A DNA stretch of 64,000 nt from JAPOUP01 sp026708635 (GCA_965200115.1 OZ241336.1:2542001-2606000), one strand, 5' to 3'; shown: positions 1 through 9,773, numbered from the stretch's first letter. Notes: generated from the letters alone by a model not told the origin. Translations and numbers: made by a program.

Positions 1-2
1 AG

Positions 3-428
3 GCTGCCGGGCATCCGGCCAAGCTTCCCGCCGCGCTCGTCGCCGAAATCCGCGAGTTGCTGCACCACCACACAGACGCCCAGGTCGCCAACATCCTAAA
101 TCAACGTGGACGAACGGGAAGCGGGGGCCAGCCGTTCAACACCAGCATGGTTGCACATGTGCGCTTCAGACGAGGTCTCGAAACCCAGCGTCAGATGCTG
201 CGAGAGAAGGGGATGCTGACAACCGCGGAGATCGCCGAACAGCTATCGATCAGCCATGATCGTGTGCGAACTCTGGCGTCAAAGGGAATGATCCGGAAGC
301 GCGGAGCCAGCCAGACACGCTTCCTCTACGAACCGCCAGGACAGGACGATGCAGTCTGGAAACTCGTCAACCAGGGTCGCCATGAACCCGGCTTGGCAAA
401 CACCGTCCAGAACCCTATGGAGGCTTAG
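3..428 (+). CDS. C-terminal part of a large serine recombinase (partial, 5' end outside window)
   Basis: The reading frame is open from the first bases of the window to a TAG at 426-428, so the gene starts upstream. The visible part has the layout of the C-terminal region of large recombinase-family proteins: a helical segment with HTDAQVANILNQRG, then GQPFNTSMVAHVRFRRG, then a MerR/HTH-like segment with GMLTTAEIAEQLSISHDRV and a closing FLYEPPG. In the family this region follows the catalytic resolvase domain and zinc ribbon and helps DNA binding. The catalytic serine domain cannot be seen, so activity is unknown. An istB remnant follows immediately, marking a mobile-element scar. Family assignment is from remembered sequence patterns. 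Confidence 0.7.
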   Translation, partial: AAGHPAKLPAALVAEIRELLHHHTDAQVANILNQRGRTGSGGQPFNTSMVAHVRFRRGLETQRQMLREKGMLTTAEIAEQLSISHDRVRTLASKGMIRKRGASQTRFLYEPPGQDDAVWKLVNQGRHEPGLANTVQNPMEA

Positions 429-431
429 TAT

Positions 432-569
432 GATGCATTGTCCATCGGGGAGCCGACGATCGCGGACGCGGTGATGGACCGCATCGTCCACAACGCCTAC
501 CGCATCGAACTGACCGGCGAGTCCCGGCGCCGGCGGAACGCCCCGCCGCCGCTCGGCGGCGGGGCCTGA
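432..569 (+). pseudogene. istB: IS21-family istB remnant (C-terminal 45 codons)
   Basis: Frame 432-569 reads the canonical end of an IstB helper ATPase: GEPTIADAVMDRIVHNAYRI followed by ELTGES and a basic, proline- and glycine-rich tail. IstB is the AAA+ partner of the IS21 transposase IstA. Only about the last 45 codons remain; the Walker motifs and all of istA are missing. It lies 3 bp after the recombinase stop codon, which implies a deletion or insertion junction near 430. IS21-like terminal repeats are found about 270 bp downstream. Confidence 0.85.
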
Positions 570-837
570 GGGGGCGCCGGCAAGCCGGCGCGCTAGGGCG
601 CCTCGCGGCGCCGGGGTCCCGGTCCCGACGCTCGGAACGCGCGGCGGCCCCGCAATATGGGGGCGGGCCGCCGCGTTCCGGCCTTGAACGCCTGGGACGG
701 CTCGCTTACGCCCGCAGGGGGCTGGCCTCCGGCCAGCCCGCCGACATCAGGAGGGGAGAAACCGAACCCAGGCAACAGTTCCGGAAGAGACGGCGCGCTT
801 CGCGCGGATCGCCGCCGTCAGGTGCGGCCGGATCCAC
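570..837. other. Non-coding remnant between istB tail and IS ends
   Basis: Very GC-rich, with short palindromic runs just after the istB stop. The long ORFs across it on both strands have no family-like content. It is read as the non-coding end of the decayed IS element. Confidence 0.4.
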
Positions 838-880
838 CGGTCAAGTGTCGCCAGATTGTCGGTCAAGTGTGCCAGATTTT
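838..880 (+). repeat. IS21-like terminal direct repeats (two copies)
   Basis: Two tandem imperfect copies of about 20 bp, at 838-857 and 860-880, share CGGTCAAGTGT followed by CCAGATT and differ by one inserted base. IS21 elements carry such multiple terminal repeats as transposase binding sites. With the istB tail upstream, this is probably the right end of the same element. Confidence 0.6.
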
Positions 881-1179
881 GCATGTGCTCGGCGTACGTG
901 AACTGCCTGATATCCCTGCTGGGGTCAGACTCCGGACGATTTGGGTGTTTCTTCTGGGTAATAGGTGGGTAATTATATACACCAAATCCTGGCCATATGG
1001 ACCCGCTCACCACCCTTCGCGGCTACGGCCAGACCGGCCGGGACGGCCGGCGACGCCCGATCGCCGGCGAAAGCGGTTGGGGGACCGCGCGGTTCGGGCT
1101 GACCGAACGCGGGCAGGATGTGGGAACGGGTGTGGGAATGGAAGCGCGAAACCCGGAATTATGCATTGTAAATCAATAG
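881..1179. other. Gap between IS end and truncated tcuA
   Basis: No convincing gene. It contains an AT-rich stretch around 955-985 and ends in an AT-rich segment around 1160-1192 next to the cut end of the FAD dehydrogenase. I could not identify an attachment site or tRNA here. Confidence 0.35.
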
Positions 1180-2241
1180 CTAGAAGGTTTTAAATGGCGG
1201 AGTTGAATCCGCCACCGTCGCGGCCAGACGGGCGGGCGGCAGGCCAAGCATCCCGGCAAGCTTGGGAATCGATTCGGCCTGCATCGGCGGAAAGACCGAA
1301 GGCATGAACAATGCGAGCGATTTGGCGTCAATTATGGCAAAACACTCCTGCTCCGGTTGGGAAGCCACGAGACGGCCCCAGATCGCGTACCTCTTGGGCC
1401 ACAGATCCTCGCCTTCGTCATAGAAGCGTTCCCCATCGCGATTGACCACGATCGAGAAAGGCACACAGTCAAGGCGGGTCACGATGCCCCCATCATATTG
1501 CGGTGCCCGCCCATCGATCGCCACCGCATGACACTGGGTGGGATCACCGATTTGATCAATCCCCTGGCCGAGCAAATCGGCGAGCACCTCGCCCCGGTTG
1601 TAAGGTGTTCCCCGGATCAGGAAATTCCGGGCAGCCGATCCCCAGACCCGCGCTAGCCAATCGCGGTCGGCCTGAAAGCCGCCCGCCGCCGCCACAACCG
1701 ACTTGGGACTGATCCGGTGAACTGTATCGCCGTGTTCGTACTCCACGGACACGATACGATCACCGACCCGATCAAGATGTGTAACCTTTGCCTCGTAGAG
1801 CACATCAACACCCAGCGCGGCGGCCGCCCGGTAGTAAGCATTGACGAGCCCCTTGCCGCCGCCCAGGAAGAACGCGTTGGTCCGCGCCAGCGACAGGGTG
1901 CCCGCCAGAGGTGGCTGGAACCGGACACCACGCGCGTCCATCCAGGACAGACACCCCTCCGATTCACGAATGACCAGACGTGCGAGGTGCGTGTCTGTCT
2001 TTCCGTCCGTGACCTTCAGGAGGTCGGCGAAATACTCATCTTCGCTGTAGCTTTCGATCAATGGACCGAGGGGTTCCGCGTGGCGACAGCGGAAATTCCG
2101 GGTGTGCCGCGAATTACCGCCCCGCAGAGGCTTTGGCGCGACTTCAAGGATCAGCACGCGGGATCCAGCTTCCGCAGCCGTGAGCGCCGCGCAGAGCCCG
2201 GCATTGCCGCCCCCGATAATGACGACATCTGGATCCCTCAC
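1180..2241 (-). pseudogene. tcuA: TcuA-like FAD-dependent tricarballylate dehydrogenase, 3'-truncated
   Basis: The N-terminus has a Rossmann FAD-binding motif, VVIIGGGNAGLCAALTAAEAG at residues 6-26, then GGNSRHTRNFRC, the layout of TcuA-type dehydrogenases that oxidise tricarballylate to cis-aconitate. SVVAAAGGFQADRDWLARVWG and later blocks also fit the family. Known members are about 450-490 residues; this one stops at 353 after AATVADSTPPFKTF, so the C-terminal FAD/substrate part is missing. The break near position 1200 abuts the recombinase/IS21 scar, which suggests that element activity removed the 3' end. It is probably non-functional. The exact substrate is inferred. Confidence 0.7.
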
Positions 2242-2497
2242 CCCGGAATTCCCCTACAAACAACCGGTCGTGGTATTCCCGGCCTCATTATACGCCACCG
2301 TTCGGATATAAAGTGTCGCTCCATTCGGCAACACCGTCCTGACAGGGGAGAGCCGGTCATTCCGGCGTTGACGATACGGCATGATGCTGCGCGGAAAACC
2401 CGGAGCCAAGCCGCGCTTTGCCGATCCTGCGACGGGACCGTTTCGCGATCGGGCCGATATGATAGCCACACTCCAATCCCCCCATGATTGGGCGAAA

Positions 2498-2885
2498 TGC
2501 AAAACTGCATGGCTAATGAAGGGGACACTGCGGAAGCAATGAGCGTCTCGAGCAATCGATCATGAACCCGTGTCCCCATGCGAGCGACTAGCCGGCTGGC
2601 GACCCATGTACCTGGAACGGTCATGATACCCATGAACACGCCCGGCGGCGCGAGATGCGTGTCGGGCAACCCCAGGCCCGGGAAGGTCCCGGATCGTGTA
2701 ATGGCGTTAACGAGACCGATCAACGCATCGGTCCCCAGCAGCAACGGCCCGCTTAAACCACTCCCGTCCTGAGCGACGCCTGATGCCGATTCCGACAGGA
2801 GAATTCCAAATGTATCTGCCAGTCTGTCTTCCTTGAAGCGTGGTAACCGAGCGTGGTGACTCGGGCCCAGACCCTCCGCCTTCAC
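2498..2885 (-). pseudogene. TauE/SafE-type membrane permease fragment
   Basis: The minus-strand frame contains LLLGTDALIGLVNAITRSG, then GVFMGIMTVPGTWVASRLV and ARMGTRVHDRLLETLIASA. This matches the C-terminal transmembrane repeat of TauE/SafE permeases, including the PGTW block. Residues before about 45 and after about 130 of the frame have no family character, and the N-terminal membrane repeat is absent. Read as a decayed anion-exporter gene. It sits upstream of the truncated tcuA on the same strand and could have been an operon partner. Confidence 0.5.
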
Positions 2886-3103
2886 CGCCAGTCAGCGGGA
2901 TTTGATGAACAAAATCCGGAACGGATCCGTGACTCCCGGTCACTCCAGAGATGCCTGTCATGTGCAAAATTCAGCCAGAAATATGCCATCATGTTCCTTT
3001 GGTCGGCCAGGTGTCCTGAAGCAGACAGAATCATCTATGGTGGGTTATGTATGTTCACTGGAATGAAACCCATGCGCCGCGGCGGCGCGCGATCGCCGGG
3101 CCG

Positions 3104-3724
3104 TCACTCGTCGAAGAGCTCCGACTGTTCCTCGCCGCTGGATGGGAACTGGCCGGGCGGTGGACGGCTGTCAAGCAGGCCTGCCGCGCGCAGATCCTTG
3201 AGCCCGGGAAGATCCCGCACGCTCTCAAGCCCGAAATGATCGAGGAACTCGTCCGTCACGACAAATGTCACCGGACGCCCGGGGGTTCTTTTCCTTCGGC
3301 CGAAACGAATCCAGTTCAGTTCCAGCAGCTGGTCCACCGTCCCGCGGCTTACGGTGACGCCCCTGATCTCTTCGATCTCCGCACGTGTGACTGGCTGGTG
3401 GTACGCAACGATCGACAGGGTCTCAACCGCCGCTCGCGATAGCTTGCGTGTCTCGACCCGCTCCCGCTGCATCAGGAATCCCAGATCCGGCGCTGTCCGG
3501 AACGCCCACCGGTCGCCGACCTTGACCAGATGTACGCCGCGGCCCTCGTAGCGCCCGCGCAATCCCGCCAGTGCGGCCGCCGCGTCAGATCCATGCGGAA
3601 GGCGCGAGTTGAGGTCCTTCTCGCTTATCGGTTCCGCCGAAGCGAAGAGAATGGCCTCGGCCATTCGTTCCTGCTCCAGAATCGGGGGAGCCTCGAAAAG
3701 ACTTTCACTTTCCCTCTCAGCCAT
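3104..3724 (-). CDS. scpB: Segregation and condensation protein B
   Basis: ScpB is the winged-helix (kite) subunit that dimerises and joins ScpA on SMC to condense and segregate the chromosome. The protein has 206 residues with two winged-helix units, about 18-85 and 96-165. The diagnostic block SRAAVETLSIVAYHQPVTRA lies at 97-116, followed by EIEEIRGV and later RTPGRPVTFVVTDEFL. I chose the ATG at 3724 over the longer frame because it carries AGGAGAGG just upstream and starts within the last codons of scpA. The overlap is the 8-base ATGGCTGA, implying translational coupling. It is the last gene of argS-SPOR-nagZ-scpA-scpB. Confidence 0.93.
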   Translation of the reverse strand: MAERESESLFEAPPILEQERMAEAILFASAEPISEKDLNSRLPHGSDAAAALAGLRGRYEGRGVHLVKVGDRWAFRTAPDLGFLMQRERVETRKLSRAAVETLSIVAYHQPVTRAEIEEIRGVTVSRGTVDQLLELNWIRFGRRKRTPGRPVTFVVTDEFLDHFGLESVRDLPGLKDLRAAGLLDSRPPPGQFPSSGEEQSELFDE

Positions 3725-4517
3725 CTGAACCTCTCCTGCGAATCTGGATCGGCGCGTAGGTCCTTGCCTGCCTGATTTCAACGCGACCTTCCCTGGCCAG
3801 CTCAAGCGAGGCCGCGAAGGTGGCCGCGGTGGCGGACCTGAGAAGCTCGGGCTCGGCATCCCATCCTTCCGGAAGATAGGTCGACAGTTCGGTCCAGTCT
3901 CCGGCCAGACCAATCAGCGGCCTCATCCGACTCAGTGCCTGCTCAAGCGTGAGGAACCGGGACTGGTCAACGACAAAGGGCCGGAACTCGTCCTTGGTAC
4001 GAATACGGGCGTAGGCCTGCATGAGGTCCATCAATGTCGCCGTGTACCTGATCCGCCGGATTTCATTGACGTCTTCCTGAATGCCTCGAACGAAAAAATC
4101 ACGTCCCTTGCGGTCGCGCGCCATCAACTGACCGGCTCGGTCCCGCATGGCCTGAAGACGCTCCAGCTGAAACGCCAGATAGGCGGCGAGTTCTTCCCCG
4201 TCAGGTCCATCGTCCGCGGGTTCGGGAGGAAGCAGGAGACGCGATTTAAGGAACGCGAGCCATGCGGCGGTTACCAGGTAGTCGGCGGCCAATTCGATCC
4301 TGAGTTCCTTCGCGCGCGCGATGAAGGCGAGAAACTGCTCGGCGAGCGCGAGGATCGAGATCGTGCGTAGATCCACTTTCTGGGTCCGTGCCAGTGTAAG
4401 CAGGAGATCAAGAGGTCCTTCGAACCCGTCGATATCGATGATCAGCCTGTCCGCGGCATGGTAGGCGTCCATACGCGTTACGTTCTCGGACTCCGGTTCA
4501 GCCATCGGCGCAGCCAT
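3717..4517 (-). CDS. scpA: Segregation and condensation protein A
   Basis: ScpA is the kleisin that bridges the SMC heads and binds ScpB. The N-terminal kleisin signature FEGPLDLLLTLARTQKVDLR is at about 33-52, followed by TISILALAEQFLAFI. The middle is acidic (PPEPADDGPDGEEL), and a C-terminal helical/winged domain ends in IQIRRRGSDG. Length 266 is normal. Two ATG starts exist, at 4517 and 4505. The second overlaps the nagZ stop by ATGGCTGA, the same arrangement as at the scpA/scpB junction, so it may be the true start. Translation is likely coupled to nagZ upstream and scpB downstream. Confidence 0.93.
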   Translation of the reverse strand: MAAPMAEPESENVTRMDAYHAADRLIIDIDGFEGPLDLLLTLARTQKVDLRTISILALAEQFLAFIARAKELRIELAADYLVTAAWLAFLKSRLLLPPEPADDGPDGEELAAYLAFQLERLQAMRDRAGQLMARDRKGRDFFVRGIQEDVNEIRRIRYTATLMDLMQAYARIRTKDEFRPFVVDQSRFLTLEQALSRMRPLIGLAGDWTELSTYLPEGWDAEPELLRSATAATFAASLELAREGRVEIRQARTYAPIQIRRRGSDG

Positions 4518-5508
4518 TCAATATTCCGTCAAGTTCCGATTCCAGGGCGCGCAAGTCAATTTCCTTTGGTTGCGGGCGATGCGCCAACGCCGCCTCCGCC
4601 CGTGCGAGGCCGAGGCCCTCCAGCGCGCCGCTGGCCTCGACCACGACCTGCATTTCCCCGAATTGGCCGTTGCAATGCAGCACCACGTCGCATCCCGCCC
4701 CGCGGGACAAGAGGCACCGTCGCGCCAGATCACCCTCAAGCGCCCCCATGGAGATGTCGTCCGTCATCAGCAGCCCCTCAAAGCCAATCCCGTCCCGAAT
4801 GATCCCGATCATCGTCTCCGAACAGGTCGCGGGATGTCTGGCGTCAAACGCGGGATACACGATATGCCCGGTCATTCCCATCGGCAGGTCGCGGAGCGCC
4901 CTGAACGGCGCGAAGTCCCGGAACGACAGACGCTCACCGGAAGACGAAACTACAGGCAGTTCGCTATGGCTGTCGACAGACGCACCGCCATGCCCGGGAA
5001 TGTGTTTCAGTACCGGCAGAACCCCACCGTCCATCAATCCACGGGACACCTCACGGGCTACCGACGTAACCGTTTCCGCATCCGCACCGTAGCACCTGTT
5101 CTTCAGGAATGGATGGGTTTTCGGACAGGCGACGTCAGCTACGGGTGAGCAGCTTACGTCGATTCCCAGAGTGCGCAGTTCCTCGGCGATCAATCGGCTA
5201 CGTAGATACATGCTACGTGGCCCTCTGGATCCCGCCTGCCGGATCTGGTCGAGCGGCGGCATCCATTGCCTCCAATGCGGCGGCCGCATACGCTGGACCC
5301 GCCCGCCTTCCTGATCGATGAATACGGGCGCGTTCCGACCGACCGAGTCCCGCAGCGATGCGACCAGACGACGGAGCTGGTCCGGCTCCACGCAGTTTCG
5401 GGCGAACAGGATGAAACCCCAAGGCTGGGAATCACCAAAAAACGCGCTTTCCTCGGGCAGAAGAACCGGACCGGCGCATCCAAGTATGCATGCGCCCGGC
5501 GCGCTCAT
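4498..5508 (-). CDS. nagZ: Beta-N-acetylhexosaminidase (GH3)
   Basis: NagZ is the cytoplasmic enzyme that removes GlcNAc from 1,6-anhydro-muropeptides during peptidoglycan recycling. Length 336 is typical of the single-domain bacterial form. Visible GH3 motifs are FIDQEGGRVQRM at 63-74, the mobile catalytic loop KHIPGHGGASVDSH at 168-181, and LLMTDDISMGAL at 247-258 with the nucleophilic aspartate. The 5' end overlaps the SPOR gene end by 4 bases and the 3' end overlaps scpA, so it lies inside a tight operon. All catalytic motifs are intact. Confidence 0.95.
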   Translation of the reverse strand: MSAPGACILGCAGPVLLPEESAFFGDSQPWGFILFARNCVEPDQLRRLVASLRDSVGRNAPVFIDQEGGRVQRMRPPHWRQWMPPLDQIRQAGSRGPRSMYLRSRLIAEELRTLGIDVSCSPVADVACPKTHPFLKNRCYGADAETVTSVAREVSRGLMDGGVLPVLKHIPGHGGASVDSHSELPVVSSSGERLSFRDFAPFRALRDLPMGMTGHIVYPAFDARHPATCSETMIGIIRDGIGFEGLLMTDDISMGALEGDLARRCLLSRGAGCDVVLHCNGQFGEMQVVVEASGALEGLGLARAEAALAHRPQPKEIDLRALESELDGILNGCADG

Positions 5509-6431
5509 CGGCGCGACTGGACAGCAACGCAGTCCTGACCCTCAACGGTGAACAGCGAACAGAACCTCCTGCTGTCGTTAAGGCTGTCAAATCCGGATGT
5601 GCGTAGCCGAAAGAATGACCTGCCGCCGGAAACGGTTTCCTCCACGAACCAATTCCTGCCGCGAAGGAACTCCGGAAACCGCTCCGTGAGTCTGGCCCAT
5701 TCACTGTGTGCGATCTCCGGACTGTCATACGCGCCGAACTGCGCCAAAGGCGTACCGACGGGAAAACTCGATGGATTCACTTCGACGGACCGGCTCTCGA
5801 CGGACTGCGCAACCGCCCTCGCTACGGACTGCGCCACAAGATCCACCGCGGGGCGGGGTAGCGGCACGGGTGACCTTGCGAGGCCCCCGCGCGGCTCTTG
5901 AGTCGGATCATCCAGCAGGGCGTCCTCCCCAACCGGCGTCAGTCCCGCCATTGACATGGGAGTTCCGGCCACGGCGGCATGCCCGTCATTGACGCCGATG
6001 ACCGCGGCGTCCGGGGCTCCGCTCACGCTATCGTACTCCAAAACCGGGGATCGATCCGTTTCACCGTTAAGTCTCAACTCCGATACCGGAAGGTCCTCGT
6101 CTGCCAGCCCTTCCGGGCGGGGTGCCAGTACCAGCCTTTCGGCAGGCGCCGCGACCCCACCGCCGGCCGCGACGCGATTTACCGCAAGCCCTTGGTGTTC
6201 GGCCGTTTTTCCTCCCGGATCATCGGGAGCGACGCGCATCGGGCCTTGAGACGCCCTGACCACGGGCACGTCGGATACGTCCCGCGTCGCCAAACGGTAG
6301 CCCCAGAGACATAACGCGGCGATCAGCGCCACCGAAAGAATGGCACCGGCCCAGTTGAGGACGCGGGAGAATCGGCTGCCCTCCCCGTCCCTGAAATCCC
6401 CGGATTCCGCGCTCAGTCCGACATTTGCCAT
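5505..6431 (-). CDS. SPOR-domain membrane protein
   Basis: A 308-residue bitopic protein. There is a short cytoplasmic tail, one transmembrane helix at about 25-45 (VLNWAGAILSVALIAALCLW), a long low-complexity acidic and proline-rich periplasmic linker, and a C-terminal SPOR-like domain from about 228 (FPVGTPLAQFGAYDSPEIAH to FCSLFTVEGQDCVAVQSRR). SPOR domains bind denuded septal glycan. In alphaproteobacteria a SPOR gene commonly sits between argS and nagZ, as here. The ATG at 6431 is preferred over a longer frame that would overlap argS and lacks domain content. Its end overlaps nagZ by 4 bases. Confidence 0.85.
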   Translation of the reverse strand: MANVGLSAESGDFRDGEGSRFSRVLNWAGAILSVALIAALCLWGYRLATRDVSDVPVVRASQGPMRVAPDDPGGKTAEHQGLAVNRVAAGGGVAAPAERLVLAPRPEGLADEDLPVSELRLNGETDRSPVLEYDSVSGAPDAAVIGVNDGHAAVAGTPMSMAGLTPVGEDALLDDPTQEPRGGLARSPVPLPRPAVDLVAQSVARAVAQSVESRSVEVNPSSFPVGTPLAQFGAYDSPEIAHSEWARLTERFPEFLRGRNWFVEETVSGGRSFFRLRTSGFDSLNDSRRFCSLFTVEGQDCVAVQSRR

Positions 6432-6517
6432 GGCTGCCCCGTCGCGGAGGGGCGTGAAACCCCACCGGCCCTTACTGCCTGCCCGTAGCCCCGGAAAAGC
6501 CCGACTCGCCTTTTGGT

Positions 6518-8239
6518 TCAGTGCATATGCTCTGCCGGAGTAACGCCTAGAATACCAAGTCCGGAAGAGATTACAATACCAACGGCTTTCGGGAGCGCGA
6601 TCTTTCCCGCTGAAGTCGCTATATCGCCCTCCTGCACGAAACGCAGGCCGGGAAACTCGTTTCCCCTGTTCCATAGAGCGTGAAACTCACTGGCCAGTTC
6701 ACGAAGATAGAAAGCGACCCGATGCGGCTCATGGGAACGTGCGGCGGTCTCGACCAGCCGTGGCCATTCGGCGATCTTTCTGGCGACCGCCAGTTCCGCG
6801 GCGTCTTCGATCCTCGACGGCTGGTCTGTCGGGATATCGAGTTCGCCGGCCCTGCGCAGGACAGACCGGACCCGGGCGTGGGCATACTGGATGTAGAAAA
6901 CCGGATTGTCCCGTGACTGCTCAAGTACCCTGTCGAGATCGAAATCCAGCGCCGCATCGTTCCTGCGCATAAGCATCACGAGGCGGGTCACGTCAGGCCC
7001 GACCCGATCGACGACATCCCGGAGAGTCACAAAGTTGCCTTTCCGCTTGGACATTTTGAATGGCGCGCCGTTCCGGTATAGCCTCACCAGCTGTATGAGT
7101 TTGATGTCCAGTGGAACATTCGAGTCGGACAACGCGGAGACCACCGCTTTCATCCGCTTCACGTAACCACCGTGATCGGCGCCGAAAACGTTGATCAGCG
7201 TGTCGTAGCCTCTTGATATCTTGTCGAAATGATAAGCGATGTCACTCGCGAAATAGGTCCATGAACCATCTGACTTCCTGACGGGCCGGTCCATGTCGTC
7301 ACCATGGCCGGTTGACCGGAAAAGTGTCTGCCGACGTGGTTCCCAGTCATCGGGCATCTTGCCCTTGGGCGGATCCAGCACGCCTTCGTAAATCAGGCCC
7401 CGTTCGGAAAGGCTGCTGAGTGCGGAGTCGATGCGGCCTGAACCGTAGAGTGATTTTTCGGAGAAAAACACGTCCATCCCCACGCCCAGGGTGCCGAGAT
7501 CCTCGCGGATCATATCCATCATGCGATCCGTCGCGAAGTCACGGACATCGCCGAGCCAGGTTTCCTCGGGCTGGTCCAGGAGTGTCTCGCCATATAGTTC
7601 CACGAGAGCCTCCCCAACGAACATCAGATAGGAGCCCGGATACATCCCATCGGCGATTTCCGGAGCCAGGCCGCAGGCTTCGCGGTAGCGTTCGAAAGCC
7701 GACCGCGCCAGAACGTCAACCTGTGCGCCTCCGTCATTGATGTAGTATTCCCGCGTTACGTCATACCCCACGAATTCAAGCAGGGACGCGAGCGCGTCTC
7801 CGAAAACCGCGCCGCGGCCATGGCCAACGTGCAACGGGCCGGTTGGGTTTGCCGAAACATATTCGACATTGATGCGCTTGCCCGCGCCCATGTCGGACCG
7901 GCCATAGTTCCCGGAGTTACTTACCGCATCGACGAGCCCGGACCAGATGCCGTCGGCGAGGCGAATGTTCAGAAAGCCCGGACCCGCGACCTCGGCTGAT
8001 TCGATACGCGGATCTCCGACCAAATGTCCGGCGAGGATTTCCGCGATATCCCTTGGCCTGGATCGCGCCCGTTTCGCGAACACCAACGCCGCGTTCGTAG
8101 CCATATCGCCATGAGCGGAATCGCGGGGAGGTTCGACCGTCACATCATCGGTCGGAAGACCCTCGGGCAGTTCACCCATAGATGTCATCGTCTCCAGAGC
8201 TTCCATCACGGAGGCACGGATATCGCTGAAAAGGTTCAT
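6518..8239 (-). CDS. argS: Arginyl-tRNA synthetase
   Basis: A class I aminoacyl-tRNA synthetase that charges tRNA-Arg. Length is 573 residues from ATG 8239. The N-terminal Arg-tRNA-synthetase domain covers about 1-100. The catalytic domain has SANPTGPLHVGHGRG (HIGH box as HVGH at 137-140) and KMSKRKGNF (KMSKS-type, about 393-401). The C-terminal DALR anticodon-binding domain ends near VTPAEHMH. A longer frame to 8452 exists but its first 71 residues have no family content. It is first in the operon with the SPOR gene, nagZ, scpA and scpB. The dgt gene often found upstream was not seen. Confidence 0.95.
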   Translation of the reverse strand: MNLFSDIRASVMEALETMTSMGELPEGLPTDDVTVEPPRDSAHGDMATNAALVFAKRARSRPRDIAEILAGHLVGDPRIESAEVAGPGFLNIRLADGIWSGLVDAVSNSGNYGRSDMGAGKRINVEYVSANPTGPLHVGHGRGAVFGDALASLLEFVGYDVTREYYINDGGAQVDVLARSAFERYREACGLAPEIADGMYPGSYLMFVGEALVELYGETLLDQPEETWLGDVRDFATDRMMDMIREDLGTLGVGMDVFFSEKSLYGSGRIDSALSSLSERGLIYEGVLDPPKGKMPDDWEPRRQTLFRSTGHGDDMDRPVRKSDGSWTYFASDIAYHFDKISRGYDTLINVFGADHGGYVKRMKAVVSALSDSNVPLDIKLIQLVRLYRNGAPFKMSKRKGNFVTLRDVVDRVGPDVTRLVMLMRRNDAALDFDLDRVLEQSRDNPVFYIQYAHARVRSVLRRAGELDIPTDQPSRIEDAAELAVARKIAEWPRLVETAARSHEPHRVAFYLRELASEFHALWNRGNEFPGLRFVQEGDIATSAGKIALPKAVGIVISSGLGILGVTPAEHMH

Positions 8240-8476
8240 GACCGTATCCATCCTGGCCGGTTCGGGATCGACACCGGCATCTCTCGGGTCAGGCAGACCG
8301 CCAGACTTCCGCGCGAGGCGGTGACGTCGGACGCGAGCGCGCCGGATTTCCACACCCGGAGCGGGGCGGGCATCTGCCCAGGAGCGCGCTGACTTCGACG
8401 CGATGTCCAGTCGCTCGACGCCTCTGGCAGGCGAACCGCCCGCGAACGCCATGGCAACGTCGGAAAGTCACGACAT

Positions 8477-9769
8477 TCAGACATGGACGTCCAGGCATTC
8501 CTGGCGCCCGACCTGAAACACCCGTCTGTAACGGACGATCTCGTCAGCGGGTCCGTGAGACTTGTTTGGATTGTCGGATAGTTTCACCGTCGGACGTCCA
8601 TTGACGGAGACCGCTTTACAGACCAGCGAGAATGGAGCGAGCGAATCGCCGCGGACAAGCCCCCGGAAGTCGTTTGTGAGGAGCGTCCCCCATCCGAAGC
8701 TGACACGCACCCGTTCATGGAACTGGCTGTGCAGTTCCTCGATCCGTTCCGCGTCCAGGCCATCCGAGAAGATCAAGAGTTTTTCGCGTGGATTCTCCCC
8801 GCGCTCCCGCCACCAGCGTATCGCGGCTTCCGCACCTTGGATCGGATCCCCGGAATCGATCCGCATTCCGGTCCAGCTCGCCAGCCAGTCAGGCGCGTTC
8901 CTTAGAAACCCCTCGGTACCATACGTATCGGGAAGTACGATCCTGAGATTGCCCTCATGCTCCTCATGCCAGTCCGACAGCACGTCATAGGGGGCGCTGG
9001 CAAGCGCTTCATCGCTGTCAGCGAGCGCACAATACACCATCGGCAGTTCGTGCGCGTTGGTGCCGATAGCCTCGATGTCCCTGCGCATGGCTATCAGGCA
9101 GTTGGAGGTTCCCACGAACTTCTCGCCGAGCCCTTCCATCATCGCCTGAACGCACCAGTCCTGCCATAGGAAAGAGTGCCGCCTGCGGGTACCGAAATCG
9201 GCGATGCGAAGATCCTTGACCGAACGCAGTCTCTCGATCGTCTGCCAGAGTTTCGTCATCGCGCCGGCATAGAGAACCTGTAGCTCGAACCTGCGCATGG
9301 AGTTCAACACGGCCCGCCCCCGCAGTTCCATGAGTACCGCGAGCGCCGGGACTTCCCAGAGCATCACCTCAGGCCAGGAACCCTCGAAGGTCAGCCGGTA
9401 CTGGCCGTCGCGTTTCTCAAGCCCGTACGGCGGCAGACGGAGACGCTCGAACCATTCCATGAATTCGGGCGTGAACATCTGCCTCTTGCCGTAGAACGTA
9501 TTTCCCCGCAGCCAGGTACTTTCGCCCCGGGTCAGCGACAGTGAGCGGATATGGTCGAGCTGCTCCCGCAGCTCGCCCTCGTCGACCAGCTCCGCGAGCC
9601 GAACCGAACGGGTACGGTTAATCAGGCTAAAGGTTACGGTCGCGCCCGGTCGGTTGCGAAACACCGACTGACACATCAAAAGCTTGTAGAAATCGTTGTC
9701 TATCAGCGAACGGACGATCGGATCGATCTTCCATTTGTGGTTATAGACACGGGTGGCGATGTCCACCAT
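8477..9769 (-). CDS. pncB: Nicotinate phosphoribosyltransferase
   Basis: PncB converts nicotinate and PRPP to nicotinate mononucleotide in NAD salvage. It has 430 residues from ATG 9769 (MVDIATRVYN). Family blocks include LIDNDFYKLLMCQSVF, the conserved FGTRRRHSFLWQ, and the phosphate-binding RIDSGDPIQGAEAAI. The start is 5 bases after the end of pncA (stop 9774-9776) on the same strand, giving a pncA-pncB operon for the two successive steps nicotinamide to nicotinate to NaMN. Confidence 0.94.
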   Translation of the reverse strand: MVDIATRVYNHKWKIDPIVRSLIDNDFYKLLMCQSVFRNRPGATVTFSLINRTRSVRLAELVDEGELREQLDHIRSLSLTRGESTWLRGNTFYGKRQMFTPEFMEWFERLRLPPYGLEKRDGQYRLTFEGSWPEVMLWEVPALAVLMELRGRAVLNSMRRFELQVLYAGAMTKLWQTIERLRSVKDLRIADFGTRRRHSFLWQDWCVQAMMEGLGEKFVGTSNCLIAMRRDIEAIGTNAHELPMVYCALADSDEALASAPYDVLSDWHEEHEGNLRIVLPDTYGTEGFLRNAPDWLASWTGMRIDSGDPIQGAEAAIRWWRERGENPREKLLIFSDGLDAERIEELHSQFHERVRVSFGWGTLLTNDFRGLVRGDSLAPFSLVCKAVSVNGRPTVKLSDNPNKSHGPADEIVRYRRVFQVGRQECLDVHV

Positions 9770-9773
9770 GGGA

